Shown here in pieces: positions 16,819 to 25,338 of a stretch of DNA of 64,000 nucleotides. Source of the stretch: Synechococcus sp. CBW1002 (lineage in GTDB: Bacteria; Cyanobacteriota; Cyanobacteriia; PCC-6307; Cyanobiaceae); contig NZ_CP060398.1 in assembly GCF_015840915.1 (NCBI RefSeq), positions 1,302,001 through 1,366,000 on the forward strand. The letters run 5' to 3'. Both the position numbers and the translations under genes were made by a program. Position 1 is the first letter of the stretch. Each line of letters starts with the position of its first letter. Below the pieces are notes generated by a model that worked only from the letters and a program-made list of their open reading frames with translations, was not told the origin of the DNA and ran no database searches.

Positions 16819-17864
16819 CAGACCGTGGCGCGGGCGAAGTCAGGGGTGTCGAGCACCCGCTCCAGCCGTTTGTAGTCCTCCAGAACCATGCCGCAGCCAT
16901 TGACCACACACAGCAGGGGCTCCTCGGCCACGTGGGTGAGGATGCCGGTCTCGTGGCTGATCAGCTCGCTGATGCCCCGCACCAGGGCACCACCGCCGGC
17001 CAGCATGATGCCGCGATCGACGATGTCGGCGGCCAGCTCAGGGGGTGTGCGCTCCAGGGTGCGCTTCACCGCCTCGACGATCACGTTGAGCGGCTCGGCC
17101 ATGGCCTCGCGGATGTCGCCGGCACGCACGTTGATGGTGCGAGGCAGGCCGGAGAGCAGGTGCAGACCCCGCACATCCATGGAAGTTTCGTCGTGCTCGT
17201 CGTCGGGGAAGGCGGAGCCGATCCGGATCTTGATGTCTTCAGCGGTGCGCTCGCCCACCACCAGGTTGTGCACCTTCTTGAGGTAGGTGCCAATCGCATC
17301 GCTGAGTTCATCGCCGGCCACCCGCACCGACTCGCTCAGCACCGTGCCGCCGAGGCTCAGCACCGCCACTTCGGTGGTGCCACCGCCGATGTCCACCATC
17401 ATGGTGCCGACGGGCTCGGTCACCGGCAGGCCGGCACCGATCGCGGCCGCCACGGGTTCGTCAATCAGGTGCACTTCCCGGGCACCGGCCAGGCCGGCTT
17501 CGCGCACGGCACGGCGCTCCACACCGGTGACGCCACTGGGGATGCCGATCACCAGACGGGGCGCCACGATGCCGCGGCCTTCATTGCCCTTCTGGATGAA
17601 GGTCTTGATCATCTGCTCGGCGGCGTCGAAGTCCGCAATCACGCCATCCCGCAGGGGCCTGACGGCACGGATGTTGCCAGGGGTGCGACCCAGCATCATC
17701 TTGGCTTCGTTTCCCACGGCCAGGGGCACGTTGCGCTCCAGATCAAGCGCCACCACGGAGGGTTCCTGCAGCACGATGCCCTTGCCGGACACGTACATGA
17801 GGGTGTTGGCCGTTCCCAGATCGATGCCGATATCGCGGGAGAACTGGAAACGTCGGAAAAACAC
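16818..17864 (-). CDS. mreB: Actin-like rod shape protein MreB
   Basis: Bacterial actin that forms membrane-bound filaments guiding lateral wall synthesis. 348 residues. Actin-fold nucleotide motifs: RDIGIDLGTANTLMYVSGKG (phosphate 1), TMMVDIGGGTTEVAVLSLGG (phosphate 2), and GIMLAGGGALVRGISELI (adenosine). The start is a GTG at 17864 (V-F-F-R-R-F-Q-F), which gives the usual family N-terminus with its amphipathic FFRRF stretch; no ATG fits. First gene of mreBCD and divergent from ssb. Confidence 0.97.
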   Translation of the reverse strand: MFFRRFQFSRDIGIDLGTANTLMYVSGKGIVLQEPSVVALDLERNVPLAVGNEAKMMLGRTPGNIRAVRPLRDGVIADFDAAEQMIKTFIQKGNEGRGIVAPRLVIGIPSGVTGVERRAVREAGLAGAREVHLIDEPVAAAIGAGLPVTEPVGTMMVDIGGGTTEVAVLSLGGTVLSESVRVAGDELSDAIGTYLKKVHNLVVGERTAEDIKIRIGSAFPDDEHDETSMDVRGLHLLSGLPRTINVRAGDIREAMAEPLNVIVEAVKRTLERTPPELAADIVDRGIMLAGGGALVRGISELISHETGILTHVAEEPLLCVVNGCGMVLEDYKRLERVLDTPDFARATV

Positions 17865-18035
17865 GGGCGGGGTCAGGGGCGTCAAAAAATCATAGGTGGG
17901 CCGTTTGACGGCCCCCAGCGGGAACCCGCCATGGTCCGATGAGACGGGGGTGGCACTGAACGGAAGCGGAGGCCCCGGAGCCTGACCGAGGGGTGCCGCA
18001 TCATTGACCCAACACGATCCAGCAGGAGCAGCGCC

Positions 18036-18428
18036 ATGAGCGTCAATTCCATCACCCTCGTCGGCCGGGCAGGCCGCGATCCCGAAGTGCGCTACTTCGA
18101 ATCCGGCACCGTCGTCGCCAACCTCACCCTGGCGGTGAACCGCCGCAGCCGCGACGATGAACCCGACTGGTTCAACCTCGAGATCTGGGGTAAGCAGGCC
18201 CAGGTGGCGGCCGATTACGTCCGCAAGGGATCCCTGCTCGGCATCATCGGCAGCTTCAAGCTCGACCGCTGGACCGACAAGGCCACCGGCGAAGAGCGGA
18301 GCAAGCCGGTGGTGCGCGTCGACCGGCTCGAGCTGCTCGGCTCCAAGCGCGATGCCGAGGCCGGTGGCTTCAGTGGTGGCGGCAGCTATGGCGGCGGTGC
18401 TCCCAGTGAGGAGGAAGTGCCCTTCTGA
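18036..18428 (+). CDS. ssb: Single-stranded DNA-binding protein
   Basis: Coats single-stranded DNA during replication and repair. 130 residues: OB fold with NSITLVGRAGRDPEVRYFES, FNLEIWGKQAQVAADYVRKG and LLGIIGSFKLDRWTDKATGE. A short Gly/Ser linker is followed by the acidic tip EEEVPF, the cyanobacterial version of the DDDIPF protein-interaction tail. The ATG follows AGGAGCAGCGCC (ribosome site AGGAG). Confidence 0.97.
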   Translation: MSVNSITLVGRAGRDPEVRYFESGTVVANLTLAVNRRSRDDEPDWFNLEIWGKQAQVAADYVRKGSLLGIIGSFKLDRWTDKATGEERSKPVVRVDRLELLGSKRDAEAGGFSGGGSYGGGAPSEEEVPF

Positions 18429-18441
18429 ACTGAGCTCGAGC

Positions 18442-18463
18442 GGGGGAGACGATCGTCTCCCCC
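18442..18463. terminator. Perfect palindrome hairpin between convergent ssb and ahcY
   Basis: An 11+11 base perfect inverted repeat (half-site GGGGGAGACGA) lies 13 bases past the ssb stop and 20 bases from the ahcY stop. There is no T-tract on either side. Position between two convergent stops suggests a shared bidirectional transcription block. Confidence 0.55.
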
Positions 18464-18483
18464 TGGCCGCCACAGGCCAGTGC

Positions 18484-19911
<1,428 letters not shown>

Positions 19912-20025
19912 GGGTTGTTCTCCTGAAAACAGCTCACTCCCGGCTGGGAGGGCGTGGGTTGGAAATATCTGCGGAGACGCCGAGGCTTCGGGCTCGCGAA
20001 GACGCGAATCTACAGGGGTCCTCAA

Positions 20026-20039
20026 GGCTCTCGAGAGCC
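20026..20039. promoter_or_regulatory. 14-base perfect palindrome in the ahcY-tsaE divergent gap
   Basis: GGCTCTCGAGAGCC lies 14 bases upstream of the tsaE ATG and about 115 bases upstream of ahcY. It could be an operator or the base of an RNA hairpin in the tsaE leader. No family assignment. Confidence 0.3.
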
Positions 20040-20052
20040 CAGGCCCCCTGCC

Positions 20053-20508
20053 ATGCGCGACCCGGTTCTGCTGCGTGATCTGGCCGCCACCCGTGCCCTC
20101 GGCCGCGCCCTGGTCCGGCAGCTGGCTGCCCCCGCACCGATCCTGCTGCTGCAGGGGGAGCTGGGGGCCGGCAAGACCTCCCTGGTGCAGGGCCTGGCCG
20201 AAGGGCTCGGCATCAGCGAGCCGATCACAAGCCCCAGCTTCGCCCTGGCGCAGCACTACGCCGGCCAGGGGGAAGCCGGTGCCACGGCCCTGGTGCATCT
20301 GGATCTCTACCGGCTGGAGCCGCCGGCGGCGGCCGATGAACTCTTTGCCCAGGAGGAGGAGGAGGCCCGCTCCCTGGGGGCCCTGCTGGCGGTGGAATGG
20401 CCGGAACGGCTCAGCCAGCTGCCGGCCGAGGCCTGGCGGCTGCACCTGGAACTGGCTGATCCAGCCGATCCCGAGCAGGGGCGGATCGCCCGGCTGATCG
20501 CGCCTTAG
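20053..20508 (+). CDS. tsaE: tRNA threonylcarbamoyladenosine biosynthesis ATPase TsaE
   Basis: ATPase of the TsaB-TsaD-TsaE complex that makes t6A37 in ANN-decoding tRNAs. 151 residues. Walker [31 protein letters not shown] switch region; HLDLYRL Walker B-like strand; VEWPERL near the end, as is usual. ATG 20053 fits the family N-terminus ([16 protein letters not shown]). Its TAG overlaps the TAA of the convergent PfkB gene. Confidence 0.94.
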   Translation: MRDPVLLRDLAATRALGRALVRQLAAPAPILLLQGELGAGKTSLVQGLAEGLGISEPITSPSFALAQHYAGQGEAGATALVHLDLYRLEPPAAADELFAQEEEEARSLGALLAVEWPERLSQLPAEAWRLHLELADPADPEQGRIARLIAP

Positions 20509-21524
20509 GCCCACGCCTCCAGAAAGCGCTGCACCGCCTCGGTTGAGGGCTGCGGGTCGATCGCACCGGCGCCGCCGCACACCAGCGCGCCACAGGCGCT
20601 GGCAAAGCGCATCGCTGCCGTGAGGGTGTCAGCCGAGGGGCTGTCGAGCAGGTCGGGCTGAAGGCAGAGGCCATGGAGCAGCCCCGCCAGGAACGCGTCA
20701 CCGGCCCCGGTGCTGTCCACCACCGCCACCCCGTAGGGGGCGAGGCTGCCGGAGACGCCAGCGCAGTGCCAGCGCAGCGGGGCGCCGCCATCGGTGACCA
20801 CCACCGCCGGGGCCTGGGGCAAGGACGCGGCGATCGCCGCCGGATCGCGGGTCCCGAACAGCCCCTCGGCTTCCTCTGCCGCCAGCTTGAGCAGATCGGC
20901 CCGGGCCAGCAGCGGCCGGATCCGCTCCAAGGCACGGGGAGACGGAGGGTCGTCCGCCGCCGCACCCCAGAAGGTGGGCCGCCAGTTCACATCCAGGGCG
21001 ACCCGCAGGCCGCGGGCCTCCGCCCGCGCCAGGGCGCACCCCAGGGCAGCGGCCGCCAAGGGGCTGGCCAGGGGGATGGTGCCGATCAGCAACCAGGCCG
21101 GGCCCGCTGCCGAGCCAGGCTCCACCAGCTGATCCAGGGCCAGCTCGAGCTCGGCCGCCGCGATCGCCTGATCAGCGAAACCCTCGCCCCGATCCCCGGC
21201 GAAACCGCCGAAACTGCGTTCACCGGAGAGATCGCGACGCACCAGCACGATGCGGCTGGGCCGCTGCGGATCCCACTGCAGCGCCGCCCGATTCACGCCC
21301 CGTTCGGCCAGCAGACTCGCGAAGGCCTCACCGATCGGATCACGGCCCAGCCGGCCCAGAAACGCCACCGGCGTGCCCAGCCGGGCCAGGGCACAGGCCA
21401 CATTGGCCGGTGCCCCGCCGAGCCGGTCATCACAGTCTGGATCGGTGGCGGGGTCCCCACCCGGCGGCCCCAGCCGATCCACCAGGGCCTCCCCGAAACA
21501 GAGCACCTGGGGCAGGGAATCCAT
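20505..21524 (-). CDS. PfkB-family sugar kinase, probably fructokinase
   Basis: Phosphorylates a free sugar, likely fructose, with ATP in the cytoplasm. 339 residues. N-terminal PfkB signature [28 protein letters not shown] and C-terminal signature [19 protein letters not shown] with the catalytic Asp. The N-terminal [11 protein letters not shown] is typical of fructokinases. In cyanobacteria this activity clears fructose from sucrose breakdown, but no sucrose gene is nearby, so specificity is inferred from family only. Confidence 0.9.
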   Translation of the reverse strand: MDSLPQVLCFGEALVDRLGPPGGDPATDPDCDDRLGGAPANVACALARLGTPVAFLGRLGRDPIGEAFASLLAERGVNRAALQWDPQRPSRIVLVRRDLSGERSFGGFAGDRGEGFADQAIAAAELELALDQLVEPGSAAGPAWLLIGTIPLASPLAAAALGCALARAEARGLRVALDVNWRPTFWGAAADDPPSPRALERIRPLLARADLLKLAAEEAEGLFGTRDPAAIAASLPQAPAVVVTDGGAPLRWHCAGVSGSLAPYGVAVVDSTGAGDAFLAGLLHGLCLQPDLLDSPSADTLTAAMRFASACGALVCGGAGAIDPQPSTEAVQRFLEAWA

Positions 21525-21574
21525 CGATCAACGGCACGGCGATCCCTTCAGCGTGCTCCTCCAGCGCGGATCCG

Positions 21575-22813
21575 TCAGGCGACGACCAAGCCCAACCGTT
21601 CCAGCAGTGCCGCAATGATGCGGGCATTGGCCGCGGGAAAGGGGTAGTCCTTCAGCTCGGCCGGCTGCACCCAGCGCACCTGCTGGGAGGCCAGCGGCTG
21701 CGGCTCGCCCCTCAGCCAGCGGCAGAGATGCACCACGAAGCGCAGTCGCTTGTGGCTGTAGGCGTGCTCGAGGGTGATCAGCTCCTCGCCCACCTCCACC
21801 GTGATCGCCAGTTCCTCGCTCAGTTCGCGGGCAATGGTGGAGGCGATCGCCTCCCCAGGCTCCTGCTTGCCGCCGGGGAATTCCCACAGCCCCCCCAGCA
21901 GGCCCTCGTTAAGCCGCTGATCGATCAGCACCCGGCCGGCGGGGTCGAGCACCACCCCCACGCCGATCACCTGGAACGGCAGGGGTCTGGCGGCATCCTT
22001 CACGGGGTAGCGGGCGGGGTCGCCGGCAGCGTAGGCAGCGCAGTTCCCCTGCCAGGGACAGACGCCGCAGCTCGGTTGACGGGGCGTACAGACGGTGGCG
22101 CCGAGATCCATCAGAGCCTGGTTGAACGCCCGGGGCCGCCGCGGATCGAGCAGGGCCTCACTGAGCCGCCAGAACCCGGCCAGCTGCCGCGCCGGTGGCC
22201 GCGGACTGGCCAGCAGTCGCGCCAGCACCCGCTTGACATTGCCATCAAGGATCGCGAAGGGCTGATCAAAAGCCGACGACAGGATGCTGCCGGCGGTGCT
22301 GCGGCCGATCCCCGGCAGCGCCAACCAGCCCTCGAGCGTGCGGGGGAAGGGGTCGGGCTGAAGCCCGTCACCGCCTTCGTCACGGCCATCACCACTGTCA
22401 TCGGCGTCAGCGGCCAGCAGCTGCCGTGCGCCCTGGTGCAACCGGCGGGCGCGGGAGTAGTAGCCGAGCCCCTGCCAGAGCAGCAGCACGTCGTGCTCCT
22501 CGGCGGCGGCCAGGGCCTCCAGGGTGGGGAACGCCGCCATCCAGCGGTGCCAGTAGGGCAGCACGACGCGCAGCTGCGTCTGCTGCAGCATCACCTCGGC
22601 CACCCAGGCGCGCAGGGCACAACCCTCCTCGCCATCGGCCAGCGGCAGGCCCTCGGAGCTGAGCTTCCAGGGCATGGCATGGCGGCCGTGGATCTCCCAC
22701 CAGGCCAGCAGGGAGCGGCGCAGCTCAACGGCATCGACCTCCACCCACACCGGAGCGCTGGAGGCGTCAGCCGAAACCACCGGGCCGGGGTCGGGCGATC
22801 GAGAGCGACACAT
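21575..22813 (-). CDS. mutY: A/G-specific adenine DNA glycosylase MutY
   Basis: Removes adenine paired with 8-oxoguanine. 412 residues. Catalytic Glu in EVMLQQTQ, helix-hairpin-helix LPGIGRSTAGSI, catalytic Asp in ILDGNVKRVLARL, [4Fe-4S] loop with C-x6-C-x2-C-x5-C (CTPRQPSCGVCPWQGNC), and a C-terminal NUDIX-like 8-oxoG recognition domain (GLLGGLWEFPGGKQEPGE). The ATG at 22813 gives a 47-base overlap with the next gene upstream and a non-conserved N-terminus; a later GTG start just before VWVEVDAVELRR is possible. A 12-residue Asp/Gly-rich insertion (AADADDSGDGRDEG) precedes the HhH. Confidence 0.94.
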   Translation of the reverse strand: MCRSRSPDPGPVVSADASSAPVWVEVDAVELRRSLLAWWEIHGRHAMPWKLSSEGLPLADGEEGCALRAWVAEVMLQQTQLRVVLPYWHRWMAAFPTLEALAAAEEHDVLLLWQGLGYYSRARRLHQGARQLLAADADDSGDGRDEGGDGLQPDPFPRTLEGWLALPGIGRSTAGSILSSAFDQPFAILDGNVKRVLARLLASPRPPARQLAGFWRLSEALLDPRRPRAFNQALMDLGATVCTPRQPSCGVCPWQGNCAAYAAGDPARYPVKDAARPLPFQVIGVGVVLDPAGRVLIDQRLNEGLLGGLWEFPGGKQEPGEAIASTIARELSEELAITVEVGEELITLEHAYSHKRLRFVVHLCRWLRGEPQPLASQQVRWVQPAELKDYPFPAANARIIAALLERLGLVVA

Positions 22814-23504
22814 TCGCTGGCGGCGCCTGGTCAGCCCTGCCTGGCGCAGCGACAGCCAATCCGGCGGCAGCAGGCTGATTCACCGGCCGGGGCACCGCTG
22901 CCACGTTGAAAGCCATGGACCAGCGCTCCCCCTCGCCGCGGAAAGGGGCGACCGAATGGGGCTGCCAGGCGGGAAACACATAGAACTCACCGGGCACAGG
23001 CAGCACGTAGTGGGCCATGCCGGTGCGGAAGCTCTGGATGTGCCACTCCTCCGGACCGTGGAAGCAGAGCTGACCGTCGAAGCGCTCGCCGGTGATCTGG
23101 GGAGGAACCTTCAGGAAGAGCACCCCCGAGAAGCTGCCCCCGTGGGTGTGGGTGGGGTTGTAGTCGCCGGCGCGCTGCACGTTCAGCCACACATCGATCA
23201 TCTGTAGCCCGTAGCGGCCAGGAATCCAGGGCCCGCGGCCCTGGGGCGGCTGCTGTTCCATCACATGGCTGATCCAGCGGTCGCAGGCAGGCAGGATCAC
23301 ATCGGCGCAGAGCCCAGCCACAGCCGGGAAGTGGGGACCCAGCTCGCGCTGCAGGGCCAGCTGACCGGCCAGCTTCACCGAGGCATCGGTGGTGCCGCGC
23401 GGATCGGCCAGCACCTGCTCAGCCAACTGCAGCAGGCCGGTGAGCTGGGCATCGGCCAGGTGGCCCTTGAGCAGATAGCGGGGGAAGAGGCTCTGCACCT
23501 CCAT
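22767..23504 (-). CDS. Putative 2OG-Fe(II) oxygenase (TIGR02466-type)
   Basis: About 245 residues. Central region has the double-stranded beta-helix marks of this family: GLQMIDVWLNVQRAGDYNPTH then HGGSFSGVLFLKVP (metal-region His), and FYVFPAWQPHSVAPF with a later RWSMAFNV. This matches the TIGR02466 group of putative Fe(II)/2-oxoglutarate enzymes, common in picocyanobacteria; substrate unknown. The ATG at 23504 (MEVQSLFPRYLL) fits the family N-terminus and leaves a TAGGGT box upstream; ATG 23558 is the alternative and would overlap the glycosyltransferase stop. The C-terminal 35 residues are Ala/Pro-rich and overlap mutY. Confidence 0.8.
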   Translation of the reverse strand: MEVQSLFPRYLLKGHLADAQLTGLLQLAEQVLADPRGTTDASVKLAGQLALQRELGPHFPAVAGLCADVILPACDRWISHVMEQQPPQGRGPWIPGRYGLQMIDVWLNVQRAGDYNPTHTHGGSFSGVLFLKVPPQITGERFDGQLCFHGPEEWHIQSFRTGMAHYVLPVPGEFYVFPAWQPHSVAPFRGEGERWSMAFNVAAVPRPVNQPAAAGLAVAAPGRADQAPPANVSLSIARPRPGGFG

Positions 23505-23544
23505 CGACAGGTCGTTGGCCACCCGGCCCTGGTCAGCTGAACGG

Positions 23545-23550
23545 ACCCTA
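23545..23550 (-). promoter_or_regulatory. Candidate -10 element (TAGGGT on minus strand) for the TIGR02466 gene
   Basis: Minus strand reads GTTAGGGTCC 40 bases before the preferred ATG at 23504. No clear -35 box. Its position supports the shorter start. Confidence 0.25.
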
Positions 23551-25338
23551 ACGGCCATGCCCCTGGCCTCCGGCCCGCTGGCGGTGGCGCCGACCCTTGT
23601 CAGCGTCGTCGGTGGATCGGCAGCGCAGCAACTGCCAGCCGCCGGCTGCGTCGACAGGCCTGCAGGCCCAGGCGGGCGAAGCGGTGCCGTCCTGGCTGAG
23701 CACCCAGGCGCCACCGCCGGGCCCGGCCGCCTGCAGATCCCGGGCCTTCGCCAGGCGGCGGACCGGCAGGCCCGCGTACCAGTTGAGGCTGGGTCGCGCA
23801 TCCTGGCGCCACATCCCGGCGGCCTCAACCTGATGGCTCTGCAACAGCGCCGCCACCGGCCGTACCGGCCAGGTTTCATTCAGTTCCCATAACCAGAACG
23901 GGCTGCAGAACAGGGCCAGCAGGGCCAGCACAGACCCGGCCCCGACCACGGAGACACCCCGGCTGCGGCCCCCAGGAGCACGGGCCCGCAGCAGCAGAGC
24001 GCCACCCAGGCTCCAGCCCCCACCCATGGCCAGCAGAATCATCCGCTGGGGCGCCAGCGCTTCCGCCGAAGGCCAGCCTGGTGGCAGCAGGGCCGGGGGG
24101 ATGGCCGAGGCCAGGGCCAGCAGCAGGCCGGCAATCCCCAGCACCATCCAGAACAGGGGGATGCGGAGCACCACGCTGCGCAGCGGCGGCGCCACGGGCT
24201 GACTGGCCGGATCGATCAACCAGGCCAGCAGCGGCCCGCAGACCAGGGCGAAGGGCAGCCAGAGGGGATGGCTGTACCAGGGCAGCTGGGTGCGCAGGGG
24301 CAGCACGGTGGCCGCCATTCCCAGCTGCAGCACCAGCAACCAGCGGCCGGCGGCGCGGTGTCGCTCGCGCCAGGCCAGCCCCATGGCAAAGGGCCAGAGC
24401 GGCAACCAGGGCCAGCCGCCCTCGAGCACCTCGGTCAGGGGAACACGCCAGCCCAGATCGCTGCCTTCACCGGCCGAGAGCAGCACCCGCCCTGCCCCGT
24501 CGCCGAACCACATCCAGGCGGCGGCGCTGCCCTGGGCCAGGGCATGCCAGAGATGCCAGCCCAGCCCAGGCAGCAGCCCCAGCAGCAGGCCGGCGCCGAG
24601 CCGCCGCCAGCGGCGCCAGTCCATCGCCCCATCGCAGGCCAGGGCCAGGAGACCCACCGCCAGCACCGGCAGCAGCAGCGGCGCCTTGAGCAGCAGCTGG
24701 GCGCTGCCGGCCAGGCCGGCGATGGCGCTCCAGCGCCAGAGCTGCCGCTGCGGCGCCCGCACCTTCAGCAGACTCCACCACAGCAACGCCGTGGCCGAGA
24801 GCTGGCTGCCATCGAGCATGGCGAGGCGGCCATGGCGCGCCACCGGCAACAGGCACAGCAGGATCAGGGCCGTGGCCAGGGCGGTGCGGCGCTGGCCCGG
24901 CCGCAACTCCCACTGGATCAGGCCCGCCAGGGGCACCACCAGGGTGGACAGCAGGGCCGGCACCAGCCGCACCACCCATTCGGGGGGCAGACCGGAGACC
25001 GCAGCCTGGCCAGGCAACAGGCGCCAGAGCTGCACCGCCTGGGCGATCAGCAGATGCAGCCCCGGGGCCTTGTTGGCATAGGACTCGCCCCAGTAGGTGG
25101 GCAACAGATCGCCGTAGCGGGGGGCCTGGCTCAGCTCCAGGGCCACCCGGGCCACGATGCCCTCGTCCCAGTCGCGCAAGGGCAGGTTGCCCAGGCCCAC
25201 CAGGGCCAGCAGCACCGCCACACCCCAGAGCAGCAGCAGGCCATGGCAGAGGCGGATCCGGCCACCATCACCGCGGCCAACACCACCCAGGCCCCCAGCG
25301 TCACGGCCGGCAGCAGCAAAGCCCTCGAACACGCTCAT
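23548..25338 (-). CDS. GT39/ArnT-like membrane glycosyltransferase
   Basis: 596 residues with about ten or more hydrophobic helices. The first extracytoplasmic loop carries LPLRDWDEGIVARVALEL (acidic Asp-Glu pair typical of the GT-C/PMT-ArnT fold) and GDLLPTYWGESYANKAPGLH (the conserved KxPG-like turn). These enzymes move sugars from polyprenyl-phosphate donors to lipids or proteins on the outer face of the plasma membrane. The start overlaps the stop of the upstream GT39-like gene (ATGA), so the two are coupled. Acceptor unknown. Confidence 0.85.
   Translation of the reverse strand: MSVFEGFAAAGRDAGGLGGVGRGDGGRIRLCHGLLLLWGVAVLLALVGLGNLPLRDWDEGIVARVALELSQAPRYGDLLPTYWGESYANKAPGLHLLIAQAVQLWRLLPGQAAVSGLPPEWVVRLVPALLSTLVVPLAGLIQWELRPGQRRTALATALILLCLLPVARHGRLAMLDGSQLSATALLWWSLLKVRAPQRQLWRWSAIAGLAGSAQLLLKAPLLLPVLAVGLLALACDGAMDWRRWRRLGAGLLLGLLPGLGWHLWHALAQGSAAAWMWFGDGAGRVLLSAGEGSDLGWRVPLTEVLEGGWPWLPLWPFAMGLAWRERHRAAGRWLLVLQLGMAATVLPLRTQLPWYSHPLWLPFALVCGPLLAWLIDPASQPVAPPLRSVVLRIPLFWMVLGIAGLLLALASAIPPALLPPGWPSAEALAPQRMILLAMGGGWSLGGALLLRARAPGGRSRGVSVVGAGSVLALLALFCSPFWLWELNETWPVRPVAALLQSHQVEAAGMWRQDARPSLNWYAGLPVRRLAKARDLQAAGPGGGAWVLSQDGTASPAWACRPVDAAGGWQLLRCRSTDDADKGRRHRQRAGGQGHGR

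Noticed and set aside
19912-20052. Possible S-adenosylhomocysteine riboswitch before ahcY
   Set aside because: The minus-strand leader lacks the conserved GAGGAGCGCUG core and the pseudoknot partner.
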